Origin: Mycobacterium sp. 852014-52450_SCH5900713 | GTDB taxonomy: Bacteria > Actinomycetota > Actinomycetes > Mycobacteriales > Mycobacteriaceae | DNA length: 64,000 nucleotides | Direction: 5' to 3' | Assembly (NCBI RefSeq): GCF_001667075.1 | Contig: NZ_LZIL01000061.1 | Location: forward strand, 1 to 64,000 | Shown: in pieces, positions 8,299-17,244 of the stretch | Layout of the letters: every line of letters begins with the position of its first letter | How positions within the stretch are numbered: the first letter of the stretch is position 1 | Program-made: the position numbers and the translations under genes | Notes under the pieces: model-generated | Seen by the model: the letters and a program-made list of their open reading frames with translations, nothing else | Told to the model about the DNA's origin: nothing | The model's database searches: none

Positions 8299-8933
8299 AT
8301 GTCCGAACGCCAGCAACTGGTGCGACGGCTGCTCGACGTTGCCGGGACCACGTACGCCGCCGAGGCGCGAATTAAGCTCGCCGACAAGCCGATGCCGCTG
8401 TTTCAGCTGCTGGTCATCTGCATGCTGGCCAGCAAACCGATCGATGCCGCCATCGCCATGGGCGCCGGGCGCGAACTGTTCAAGGCGGGCCTGCGCACGC
8501 CCAAGGCGGTGCTGACCTCGGATCGGCAGACGATGATCGAGGCCTTCGGCCGTGCCCACTACGTCCGCTACGACGAAAGCTCGGCCACCCGCCTCACCGA
8601 GATGGCCGAACGCGTGCGCGACGAGCACTCCGGCGATCTGCGCGAACTCGCGGACCGCAGTGGGCGTGATGTCACCGCGGCGAAGCGGTTCCTCAAGGGT
8701 TCAAGGGAATCGGGGATACCGGGGCCGACATATACCTGCGCGAGGTGCAGGACGTGTGGACCTGGGTGCGGCCGTATTTCGACGGCCGCGCCACCGCCGC
8801 GGCGAAGCAGTTGGGTCTGCCTACCCAACCGGCGAAGCTCGGAGCCCTTGCGCCGCAAAGCAACGCGCGGCTGGCCGCCGCGCTCATCAGGACATCGCTG
8901 GACGACGACCTGCGCCGGCGGGTGAGCGGTTGA
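8299..8933 (+). pseudogene. HhH-GPD-type DNA glycosylase/endonuclease III-like gene with frameshift
   Basis: The first 134 codons read MSERQQLVRRLLDVAG through HSGDLRELADRSGRD, resembling an endonuclease III-like helical protein. Around 8698-8702 the frame breaks. Shifting by one base restores the family's motif FKGIGDTGADIYLREVQD, the helix-hairpin-helix part, and the frame continues to a TGA at 8931-8933. The joined product would be about 211 residues, the size I recall for Rv1870c next to Rv1869c in M. tuberculosis. One base is missing relative to an intact frame. It may be a true pseudogene or a sequencing error in the run AAGGGTTCAAGGG. The next gene starts at the end of this one. Confidence 0.7.
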
Positions 8934-8935
8934 CC

Positions 8936-9655
8936 GTGCGGATCGGTACCTCCGGATGGTCCTACAACCATTGGGCCGACGTGCTGTACCCGCGTGGCCT
9001 GCCCACCGCGCGCCGGCTGGCACGCTACATCGAGGTGTTCGACACCGTCGAGTTGAACGCGAGTTTCTACCGCTGGCCGAAGGATTCGACCTTCGCGGGA
9101 TGGCGTCAACAGTTGCCGGACGGCTTCAGGATGTCGGTCAAGGCGCATCGAGGACTGACCCACTACCGCCGCCTGGCATCCGCCGGGCCGTGGGTCGAGC
9201 GCTTCGAGCGCTGTTGGGAACTGCTGGGCGATCGCGCCGGGGTGTTGCTGGTTCAACTGCATCCCGAGCTGCAGCGCGACGACTCGCGCCTGGATGCCTT
9301 CCTGGGTAGCGTGCCGGCGTCGATCCGCTTGGCCGTCGAGCTGCGCCACCCGTCCTGGAACGACGAGGCCGTCTACGACTTGCTGGCCCGCCGCCGCGCC
9401 GCCTACGTGGTCATGAGCGGCGCCGGGCTGGCGTGCGTGCCGCGGGCGACCACCGATCTGGTGTACATCCGGATGCACGGGCCGGATCAGGACGCGATCT
9501 ATGCGGGCTGCTACACGGACGACGAGCTGCGGCGGTGGGCGGAGCGGATCGCCGGGTGGCAGGACGACGGCAAGGACGTGTGGATGTATTTCAACAACGA
9601 CCTCGGCGGCCACGCGGTGCGCAATGCGCTGACGTTGCAAGAACTTTTGCGGTGA
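8936..9655 (+). CDS. DUF72 family protein
   Basis: A 239-residue TIM-barrel-like protein of the DUF72 (YecE) family; no biochemical function is established, though nuclease activity has been suggested for the superfamily. Signatures seen: RIGTSGWSYNHW at the N-terminus, FDTVELNASFYRWPK, LVQLHPEL, the acidic-strand motif AVELRHPSW, and the C-terminal YFNNDLGGHAVRNA. GTG at 8936 gives the usual VRIGTSGW start; a TTG at 8930 overlapping the previous stop is possible. It follows the frameshifted HhH gene immediately, so translation may be coupled. Confidence 0.85.
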   Translation: MRIGTSGWSYNHWADVLYPRGLPTARRLARYIEVFDTVELNASFYRWPKDSTFAGWRQQLPDGFRMSVKAHRGLTHYRRLASAGPWVERFERCWELLGDRAGVLLVQLHPELQRDDSRLDAFLGSVPASIRLAVELRHPSWNDEAVYDLLARRRAAYVVMSGAGLACVPRATTDLVYIRMHGPDQDAIYAGCYTDDELRRWAERIAGWQDDGKDVWMYFNNDLGGHAVRNALTLQELLR

Positions 9656-9704
9656 GCAGGCGCGAGTAGGCTGGGAATGTCGATTGCAGGACGGAGTGAC
9701 AATC

Positions 9705-10946
9705 ATGGCCAGCTCGATCACCTTCGTTATCATCGGCGGCGGACTTGCTGGAGCAAAAGCGGTAGAAGCGTTGCGCGACAGCGGGTTCGATGGGCATCTC
9801 ACCTTATTTGCTGAAGAGAAACGTCTGCCCTACGAGCGACCTCCGCTTTCCAAGGAGTATCTGGCCGGGAAGAAGTCGCTAAACGATTTCACCGTGCACA
9901 ACTCCGACTGGTACCACGACCACGATGTCGACTTGAGGCTCGGTTCCCGGGTGTCCGCCGTGAACCCCGCCGAACATCTCGTCTCGCTTCCCGACGGCTC
10001 CACGATGCGGTACGAGAAGCTGTTGCTGGCGATGGGGTCGGCCTCTCGGCGGCCGCCGATACCCGGGTCCGATGCCCACGCGGTCCACTATCTGCGCACC
10101 TACGACGATGCTGTGTCGCTGGATTCGATTCTCGCCGAAGGATCTTCGCTGGCGGTGGTGGGAGCCGGCTGGATCGGCCTGGAGGTGGCCGCCGGCGCCC
10201 GCCAGCGTGGAGTCGACGTGACCGTCGTCGAGACGGCCAAGCAACCGCTGATGGCCGCGCTCGGCGAGACGGTGGGTGAAGTGTTCGCCCGGCTTCATCG
10301 CGATCATGGGGTGGACTTACGGCTCGAGGCGCAGGTGGAGGAGATCACGACAACCGGCGGCAAAGCCACCGGGCTGAAAATGCGGGATGGCTCGACGGTG
10401 CCGGCTGATGCGGTGTTGGTGGCCGTCGGCGCTAAGCCGAACGTCGAACTCGCCGAACAAGCCGGGCTCGCCATGGGCTCGGGCTCTCAAGGCGGCGTGC
10501 TGGTCGACGCGTCACTGCGCACCAGCGATCCGGACATCTACGCGGTCGGCGACATCGCCGCCGCAGAGCACCCCCTGTTCGGCGACCGGATCCGCACGGA
10601 GCACTGGGCCAATGCGCTCAAGCAACCCGCGGTGGCGGCGGCCGGGATGCTCGGCAACCCAGGCGAATACGCCGAGCTGCCCTATTTCTTCACCGACCAG
10701 TACGACCTCGGGATGGAGTATGTCGGGCACGCCCCCGGCGTCGAGCGCGTGTTGTTCCGGGGCCACGTTGCCGGACGGGAATTCGTCGCGTTTTGGCTAG
10801 ACGGCGGCGACCGGGTGCTGGCCGGGATGAACGTCAACGTCTGGGATGTGCTCGACGACGTCAAAGCGCTGATCAGGTCCCGGAGCTCGGTCGACCCCGA
10901 CAAGCTGGCCGACACGGAGGTCCCGCTGGCCGAGCTATTGGGCTGA
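9705..10946 (+). CDS. NAD(P)H-dependent ferredoxin reductase (Rv1869c-like)
   Basis: A 413-residue FAD/NAD(P)-binding oxidoreductase of the BphA4/rubredoxin-reductase type, which passes electrons from NAD(P)H to a ferredoxin partner. The FAD site FVIIGGGLAGAKAVEAL is at residues 6-22, the NAD(P) site VVGAGWIGLEVAAGA near residue 152, and the C-terminal FAD contact DIYAVGDIAAAEHP near 279. The ATG at 9705 follows ACGGAG. Its 3' end overlaps the convergent SDR-fusion gene by 12 bp. No ferredoxin or P450 gene lies beside it, so the partner is unknown. Length and order match Rv1869c. Confidence 0.9.
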   Translation: MASSITFVIIGGGLAGAKAVEALRDSGFDGHLTLFAEEKRLPYERPPLSKEYLAGKKSLNDFTVHNSDWYHDHDVDLRLGSRVSAVNPAEHLVSLPDGSTMRYEKLLLAMGSASRRPPIPGSDAHAVHYLRTYDDAVSLDSILAEGSSLAVVGAGWIGLEVAAGARQRGVDVTVVETAKQPLMAALGETVGEVFARLHRDHGVDLRLEAQVEEITTTGGKATGLKMRDGSTVPADAVLVAVGAKPNVELAEQAGLAMGSGSQGGVLVDASLRTSDPDIYAVGDIAAAEHPLFGDRIRTEHWANALKQPAVAAAGMLGNPGEYAELPYFFTDQYDLGMEYVGHAPGVERVLFRGHVAGREFVAFWLDGGDRVLAGMNVNVWDVLDDVKALIRSRSSVDPDKLADTEVPLAELLG

Positions 10947-13046
10947 CGGTTCCACGGGCACCCACGTCCCGTCAATCACGTCGGGCGGGCGCTGCACCTG
11001 CAACCTTTCCCGTTCGGCGCGGCGGCGTTTGATCCGCAGCCGGGCGTCGCCCGGCATGGTGACCAGCTCGTCACACGTCAGGTAGTACACGTCCTCGACG
11101 ACGTCGATCAGGTCCGCCGCGACTCGACGAGATCCCAATTCCCGCAACGTCATCCGGAGTTCATGGGTGAATCGCAGGGTGGTGTCGTGGGCCAGCTCGC
11201 GGGAGTCGCGGGCGCTGGTGATCAGGCGTTGGGCCAGCGTCGGTGGCGGCGCGTCGGGCGAGGCGGCGTCGGCCACCGCGACTTCCCCGGCCGCGCGCAG
11301 CAGCATCGCCGGATCGTCGGCATAAGTCTGGCTGGCCAGCTCGGCCTCCCCGGGACCACGGTGCGCGACGCGGGCGACGGCCGCATCGACCGCCGCGGCG
11401 GTGGTGGATGATAACGCGCGGATGCTGGCGAGATTGCCTTCCTGGGCGAGCGCACACAACGGCGGGTCGGCCCGCAGCACCGCGGCCAGTTCGGCGGTCT
11501 CGGTCGCGACGACGGTGCTGTCCATGATCATGTCCACCCCGGGCACGCTGCGCGCCGCCTTGCTGCGCTCCAGTGCCGCCGCGGTGACGCCGGAATCAAT
11601 CAGCCACAACGCCGTGAGGATCCAGCCTTGGTGAATGCGGTCCCGCAGCAAGCGAATCCGGACCTCCAGGCCGGCGTCGGGCAGCGAGCCCAGCTGCGCG
11701 GCGTCGAGGTGTTCGGTTTCGGCTGCCGCGCCGTACGCCCGTGTGTCGGACTTGAGATGGCGCAACAGGGCCAGCGATCGCCCCGCGACGACGGCTTTGG
11801 CGACGTAGCCGAGGGCACCGCCCGCCAGCGCGGGCTCACCGAACGGCAGGGGGTCTCCGACGTGCGGCCGGCCGACGAGGGCGTTGCGTGCGACGGCATC
11901 CTGGTCCCAGCCGGGCAGCTGCGCGGCCGCGACCATGTTGACCGACACCCCAACGTAGGGCCGATGCCCGAACACGGCGACGGCCCGGTTGCCCCACTCC
12001 TGGCCCACCACGCCGCCCAGCGCCAGGACGTGACTGAGCACCCGGTTCGCGGCGCGCAATCCGCTCAGCTGAACATCCAGCGTGATCGGGGTGAGCGGCC
12101 CGGGCAGCGCCTCGCCGAGGCTGCCCGCACTGAAAATCGGGAAGCGCGGATCGACCCGGTCGTCGAATTCGCCCTCGACGCCCTCGGGCGCGGCGCTGCG
12201 CTCCTCGCCGGAGGGATCGGGGCGTGGGGCGACCTCGACCGGGAGCGCCAGTTGGCGCCCGTGGCCGGTGGCACCCACGGCGGTGATCTGACGGCCGACC
12301 AGGCCCCGGGCGGTGTCGGCCACTGCCTCGACCGCCTGCCAGCCGAACTCGAACGCCCAATCCTCTTGCACCGCAGCGATATCCATGTTCGGAATGAGCC
12401 GGGGCCAGCTGCGCACCCGATTCAGCCGGGACCGCGGGTCGGCGGATCGCAGCATCCGCCACGCCGTGATCACGTTGACGGTGTCCGGGGAGGCGAGGTC
12501 CACCACACCGGAGCGGTCGGTGTTCAGCGCCGAAACCAGGAAGCGCACCAAATCGTCGACGTGCAGCACCCGTATCGGCTCCGCCGAAACCTTGGTGCGC
12601 AGCAGCGTGGCCACCGTGCGGCACACCATCCAGTCGAGCTGCCGGCCCACCGGCGGGGCGCTCCGGACGACCAGGCTGGGCCCCCAACTGGTGGAGACCA
12701 GTTCCTCGGCCGGCTTGTACAGTTCCGGCCGTCCCGCGGCCTGGGACACGAACAGCAGCCGGGCGACGGCGCGGGCGGCCACATCGGTTACGTGCGCCAG
12801 ACCCTCGATGTCGGCGCTGCCGGGTGCGGTGGTGTCGACGGGGGCCAGGTGGATCACCGCGTCGGCTTCCTCGGTGAGCTCCCGCAGGACCGGGGTGCGC
12901 AGCGATGCGCAAACCAGGTCGACGTTGCGGTCTAGGCAGGGATGCGGCCTCTCAGCAATGCCGCTGACCGTGTGCCCGGCAGCGATCAACTGCCGTGCGA
13001 CCAGCCGCCCGAGTGCGCCGGTGGCGTCGGTAACCAGGATCTGCAC
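10935..13046 (-). CDS. SDR domain fused to a partial PEP-utilising-enzyme region (Rv1868-like)
   Basis: A 703-residue two-part protein. Residues 1-240 are an extended-type NAD(P)-binding SDR domain (ILVTDATGALGRLVARQL; AVIHLAPVDTT). From about residue 320 the sequence resembles the region between the ATP-grasp and phosphohistidine domains of PEP synthase and rifampin phosphotransferase: PGPLTPITLDV, EWGNRAVAVFGHRPYVGVSV, and near the end DVVEDVYYLTCDEL followed by IKRRRAERERLQ. No ATP-grasp domain or phospho-His motif (TGG..SH type) is present, so it cannot run the full phosphotransfer cycle. The function is unknown. It is last in an apparent minus-strand operon behind the thiolase-like and CoA-transferase genes, suggesting acyl-CoA-linked metabolism. 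Confidence 0.8.
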   Translation of the reverse strand: MQILVTDATGALGRLVARQLIAAGHTVSGIAERPHPCLDRNVDLVCASLRTPVLRELTEEADAVIHLAPVDTTAPGSADIEGLAHVTDVAARAVARLLFVSQAAGRPELYKPAEELVSTSWGPSLVVRSAPPVGRQLDWMVCRTVATLLRTKVSAEPIRVLHVDDLVRFLVSALNTDRSGVVDLASPDTVNVITAWRMLRSADPRSRLNRVRSWPRLIPNMDIAAVQEDWAFEFGWQAVEAVADTARGLVGRQITAVGATGHGRQLALPVEVAPRPDPSGEERSAAPEGVEGEFDDRVDPRFPIFSAGSLGEALPGPLTPITLDVQLSGLRAANRVLSHVLALGGVVGQEWGNRAVAVFGHRPYVGVSVNMVAAAQLPGWDQDAVARNALVGRPHVGDPLPFGEPALAGGALGYVAKAVVAGRSLALLRHLKSDTRAYGAAAETEHLDAAQLGSLPDAGLEVRIRLLRDRIHQGWILTALWLIDSGVTAAALERSKAARSVPGVDMIMDSTVVATETAELAAVLRADPPLCALAQEGNLASIRALSSTTAAAVDAAVARVAHRGPGEAELASQTYADDPAMLLRAAGEVAVADAASPDAPPPTLAQRLITSARDSRELAHDTTLRFTHELRMTLRELGSRRVAADLIDVVEDVYYLTCDELVTMPGDARLRIKRRRAERERLQVQRPPDVIDGTWVPVEPSAQ

Positions 13047-13154
13047 CTGGGTCTCACCTCCCCGACCTCAAACTAAACAATAGGCAAGACGGCATGACCT
13101 AGCGACCGTTACTGGGCAAACGGCACCCTGAGCTTGCGGGAAAGCCTCGCCGGG

Positions 13155-14639
13155 TTATTGGAGCGTGGCGCTGCCGTCCGCGGCGACGGCCACCTTGACG
13201 CCGCCGATGTCTTCACGCACGGTTACCTGCGCCGCCGCGCCGTCCGTGATCAGGGCGAGGGTCCGCGCCCCGTCGGGCGTGCGCACGGCCAAGAAGGCCT
13301 TTTCCGGTCGCCCCTCGCGATCGAACGGTGTCGTCCACGCTTCCACCGTCCCGACCCCTTCCCATTCCACCAAGCCGTCCCGGGTGGGCTCTCGGTCGAC
13401 GACCGGTTGCACGTCCTCCCAACGGAACTCGGCGGGCGGCTCGGTGCCGTACACGCCGAAGCTGTGCTTGGTAAGGAAGCCGCCGTTGGCGGTGATCAGG
13501 CCGCGCCGCCCCGGATTGGCCGCCAGCAACTCCGCCATGGTGGCGATCGAGTGCATCACGTAGTTGCTCCACGGGCCGCCTGCGAACGTCAAACCCCCGG
13601 TGACGGTGAGCGGGCGCGCGGGATCGTCGACGGGCAGGCCCAGTTCGGCCGCCGCCACCTGAACGGCCGAGGGAAAGCAGGAATACAGGTCGACGTAGTC
13701 GACTTCGTCGATGCCCAGTCCCGCCAGCTCCAGCGCGCGGCCACCGGCGATCCGGATGGCCGGAGAGCGGTGCAGCTCGTCACGCTCGGCGATGGCGGAG
13801 GTGTCATGCGCGTCGGTGCCCGCATGCGGGTAGATCCAGCGATCGGCGGGGATCTGCAGGCGGCTGGCCTCCTCCACCGAGGTCAAGACGAGCGCGGCGC
13901 CCTGATCGACCATGTTGTTGGAGTTCATCAGCTTGGTGTACGGCCAGCTGATCATCCGGTTCTGCGGGCCGGGCTCGCAGATCTCCTCGGCGGTCACCGG
14001 TTTGCGGATCCATGCGTGTGGATTGTCGACCGCAACGGCGTTGAAGCGGGCCCACAGTTCGCCGATGCGCTTGCGGTGGTGCTCAACCGATTCGCCGTTC
14101 GCGATCCGCAGGGCCTGCTCGAACAGCGGGTAGACGAAGGCCGGCCGGTCCAGCCGGATCCTGATTTCCGCGTCGCCGGCCATCGGGACGTCGTCGCCGC
14201 TGACCGCGGCCATCGGGACGGAGTCGTCCTGAACGGTCCACTCGAGTTTGCCGCCCTTGGCCCGCAGGCCCCGGCGGGTGCGCCACGTCTCGGCGCCGGC
14301 CAGCAGCACCACCTGGGCGCTGCCCCGCTGGATGTGCAGGCAGGCCTGATTGACCAGCGACTGCGGCACGTTCCCGCCGACGGGGCTGTACAACGTGGTG
14401 AAGTCCGTCGCACCGATCCGCTCGCCGAGCAGTAGCCCTGGGTCGCGGTAATGCGCCGACAGGATGTTCACCACGCGGATGGAATCGACCGCCTCGATCA
14501 CCCGCGAATCGGCGGCTCGTCGGGCGGCCGCCGCCATCAGGTCCACCGGCTCGACGGACCGCTTGTCCGGGTCGATCTCGTCGCGGTGGTTGACCTGGCC
14601 GTAGCCGATCAGCACGGGTGTCCTGGGGTCCACGGTCAT
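13155..14639 (-). CDS. Thiolase-superfamily acetyl-CoA acetyltransferase-like protein (Rv1867-like)
   Basis: A 494-residue protein of the thiolase/lipid-transfer (SCP-x-like) superfamily. Visible motifs are TPVLIGYGQVNHRDE at the N-terminus, NQACLHIQRGSAQVVLLAGAE, DLYSCFPSAVQVAA and the C-terminal thiolase-type TANGGFLTKHSFGVYGTEP. The residues around the nucleophilic Cys are atypical (VNQACLHI), and the ordinary thiolase CxG block is not seen, so it may be a non-condensing or altered enzyme. The start is ATG at 14639. It lies 59 bp after the CoA-transferase gene and 108 bp before the SDR-fusion gene on the same strand. Confidence 0.8.
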   Translation of the reverse strand: MTVDPRTPVLIGYGQVNHRDEIDPDKRSVEPVDLMAAAARRAADSRVIEAVDSIRVVNILSAHYRDPGLLLGERIGATDFTTLYSPVGGNVPQSLVNQACLHIQRGSAQVVLLAGAETWRTRRGLRAKGGKLEWTVQDDSVPMAAVSGDDVPMAGDAEIRIRLDRPAFVYPLFEQALRIANGESVEHHRKRIGELWARFNAVAVDNPHAWIRKPVTAEEICEPGPQNRMISWPYTKLMNSNNMVDQGAALVLTSVEEASRLQIPADRWIYPHAGTDAHDTSAIAERDELHRSPAIRIAGGRALELAGLGIDEVDYVDLYSCFPSAVQVAAAELGLPVDDPARPLTVTGGLTFAGGPWSNYVMHSIATMAELLAANPGRRGLITANGGFLTKHSFGVYGTEPPAEFRWEDVQPVVDREPTRDGLVEWEGVGTVEAWTTPFDREGRPEKAFLAVRTPDGARTLALITDGAAAQVTVREDIGGVKVAVAADGSATLQ

Positions 14640-14698
14640 AGGACGAATTTAGCGTGGCTATCGATCCGTCTGGTCGCGCGGGCCGGATTCCGCGCGCG

Positions 14699-17092
14699 TT
14701 ATGGGGGACCGAACAGCACGCCGTCGCTGATGAGGCGGTCGATCTCCTGCGGGCGCATACCGAGCAGCCTGCGGCAGACGTCGACGGTGTCCTGGCCGGG
14801 CAGCGGCGCGGGCCGCTGAGGCGCCCGCGGGATGTGCTGGAACGGCGCGGGGCCCGTCTCGGCCGGCAGCGGACGCTCGATGAGGGGGTGCAGCATCTCG
14901 GCATAGAGTTTCCGCTCGACCAGCTGGGGGTCTTCCAAGATGTCCGGCGGCCGGTTCATCGGCCCGGCGGCAACCCCGGAGGATTGCAGCAGCTGGGCGG
15001 CCCGGACCGGGGTGCGCATGCGGGTCCAGGCCGACACCAATTCGACCAACTCCTGCCGGTTCGCCAGCCGCGCCTCGCCGGTCGCGAAGCGCGGATCGTC
15101 GCCCCATTCCGGGTGATGGAAAACACCTGCGGCACAACGCCATTCGTCGTCGGATTCGATCGAGATGACGCACCACTCGTCGTCGCCCGCGCACGGATAG
15201 ACCGCGTGCAGGCTGGTGGCCTCGGAGATTCTCGGCACGCCCGCGGCCAGGGCGGCCTGGGTGACGTACAAGGTGTCGAGTTGGTTGATGACGGCTTCGG
15301 CTTGCGAGATGTGCACGTGCGACCCGCCGCCCGTCCGGTGGCGGTGGATCAGCGCGGCCAGCGCCGCGATCGCGGTGATCCGCCCGACGACGTGGTCGGG
15401 AAAGACGGTCGTCGCGTCGTAAAAGGCATGCCGCCCAGCGTGATTCCGGTTCTCCGGTTCGTCGGCAGTCCACAACCGGGTGACACCGGTCGCGGCGCGG
15501 ACCAGCGGCCCGTAGCCCATGCGGGTGCTCCACGGGCCTTGGTCGCCGTAGGCGCTACTCTCGGCGAGTACGATCCGCGGGTTGACGGCATGCAGATCGT
15601 GGTAGGAAAAGCCAAGCGCGGTAAGCGTTCCCGGCTTGAAGTTGGCGAAGACGGCGTCGGACTCGGCGACGAGCCGGGTGAAGATCTGCTTGCCCGCGGG
15701 GCTGCGCAGATCCAGGCCCATCGCCAGGTTGTTGCGATGCGTCCAGGCGAACGACTCGCTCATGGCCTCACCGACGCGGGCCTGCCGCAACCCGTCCGGG
15801 TATTCGGCGCTTTCGATTTTGATGACCTCGGCGCCGAGGTCGCCGAAGAGCCGGCTCAGCTCGCCGCCGGCGACGATGATGCCCAGATCCAGGATGCGAA
15901 GGCCCGCAAACGGATAGTCGCCGACGCGGCCGGAGGGCGATTGCACGACCGCCGGGTTCCCCCGCCAGCCCGGTCCGTCCTGCCCGGCGGCCGGGGCCGG
16001 GCTTCGGAAACCCGCGTGCCGCCCATCGACGACGAAATAGCCGGTCGGCACGCTCGTCCGCACCCCCGGGACGAGCTCGGCGTCGGTGATCGCGCCCACC
16101 GACTGAAAATGCTCGGAATTCATCGCCCACGACGGCGTCAGCACGGCGGCGATCGGCACACCGTGAGCCTGCCCCGCGGCCACCAGATCCTTCATGGACT
16201 GTCCGGCGAACAACGCCTGGACCAACTCGCTGATCTGCGGCCACGCGGCGAAGCGTGCGGCGATCACGTCGTATTTCGGGTCCTGGAAATCGTCCGGCTC
16301 GCCCAGCCAGCGCCGCAGGCCCCGCCATTGGCGCGGCGCCATCACGCACAGCCGGACGTAACCGTCTTTGCAGGGGTAGATCGGGTACGCGTCCTGGTTC
16401 TTCGGGCGCCCCCGCCACTGCCCGGTGCGGCGGATGCCGGCGGCGGCCTGTCCATGAGCACCGAATGCCGGGTCGAGCGACATGACCACGGCGTCGAAGC
16501 GCGAGAAGTCAATGTATTCGCCTGTGCCTGAACGCAATCGGTTGTAATACGCCACAAGGGTTGCCCACGCCGCCTGGGCCGCGGCGGTGGCCGACGCGAT
16601 ACCGTCCGGGGGCAACACGGGGGTGCCGGTGGTGGGGCCTGAGCGTGACAGAGAGCCGCACATCGCGTACAACACCGGATCGGTGGCCCGCCACAGCGAC
16701 CGCGGCCCCGTCGCGCCGAAGTCGGTGATCGAGAGCACCACCAGATGCGGGTGCTGGGCGGCCAGTTCCTCCACCGAGGTGCCGAAGGTGGGCGCCTCCC
16801 CATAGAAGCCGTCGTCGACGACGATGTCGGCCTCGGCGGCCAGGTCGAGGAACACGCCGCAGTCGTCCTCGTCGAAAGGGTCCAGTACGACGCTGCGCTT
16901 GTTCACGTTGTGCACGGCAAACGGGATGCTCGCACCGGCCAGCGTCGGCCGCGCATCGCGTGCCGGGCTTCCGGTAGGGGGTTCGACCTTGAGCACGTCG
17001 GCGCCCAAGTCGGCTAACAGGCGCGTCACCGCGTCGCCGTTGCCGCTCGACAAGTCGAGGACGCGCACGGCGTCGAGCAACCCGTCGGACAT
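14699..17092 (-). CDS. Tandem family III CoA-transferase (CaiB/BaiF type, Rv1866-like)
   Basis: A 797-residue protein with two CaiB-like domains in one chain. The N-terminal half begins LDAVRVLDLSSGNGDAVTRL and LADLGADVLKVEPPTGSPAR; the second copy starts near residue 410 with FAGLRILDLG and LFGDLGAEVIKIES. Family III enzymes move CoA between carboxylic acids through an aspartyl-CoA intermediate and normally dimerise from about 400-residue subunits, so this fusion probably forms a pseudo-dimer. ATG at 17092 is preferred; an in-frame TTG at 17137 would add 15 residues without family similarity. It heads the operon continuing into the thiolase-like and SDR-fusion genes and is divergent from uppP. 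Confidence 0.88.
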   Translation of the reverse strand: MSDGLLDAVRVLDLSSGNGDAVTRLLADLGADVLKVEPPTGSPARDARPTLAGASIPFAVHNVNKRSVVLDPFDEDDCGVFLDLAAEADIVVDDGFYGEAPTFGTSVEELAAQHPHLVVLSITDFGATGPRSLWRATDPVLYAMCGSLSRSGPTTGTPVLPPDGIASATAAAQAAWATLVAYYNRLRSGTGEYIDFSRFDAVVMSLDPAFGAHGQAAAGIRRTGQWRGRPKNQDAYPIYPCKDGYVRLCVMAPRQWRGLRRWLGEPDDFQDPKYDVIAARFAAWPQISELVQALFAGQSMKDLVAAGQAHGVPIAAVLTPSWAMNSEHFQSVGAITDAELVPGVRTSVPTGYFVVDGRHAGFRSPAPAAGQDGPGWRGNPAVVQSPSGRVGDYPFAGLRILDLGIIVAGGELSRLFGDLGAEVIKIESAEYPDGLRQARVGEAMSESFAWTHRNNLAMGLDLRSPAGKQIFTRLVAESDAVFANFKPGTLTALGFSYHDLHAVNPRIVLAESSAYGDQGPWSTRMGYGPLVRAATGVTRLWTADEPENRNHAGRHAFYDATTVFPDHVVGRITAIAALAALIHRHRTGGGSHVHISQAEAVINQLDTLYVTQAALAAGVPRISEATSLHAVYPCAGDDEWCVISIESDDEWRCAAGVFHHPEWGDDPRFATGEARLANRQELVELVSAWTRMRTPVRAAQLLQSSGVAAGPMNRPPDILEDPQLVERKLYAEMLHPLIERPLPAETGPAPFQHIPRAPQRPAPLPGQDTVDVCRRLLGMRPQEIDRLISDGVLFGPP

Positions 17093-17244
17093 CAGCACAC
17101 CGTACCCGCCGGTGTGGACGGTCGCCTCACCAGCCAAAAAGCCAACCAGGCAAGCTGATTGGGTGGGCGAACTCTCGGTCGGCTATCGTCACAGGCCGAT
17201 CGGCGAGGCCACGGGCGAAACGATCCGACGGAGGCATCTGATAT

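Noticed and set aside
11628..12935. 435-codon plus-strand frame opposite the SDR-fusion gene
   Set aside because: Antisense shadow; no start context and no recognisable family.
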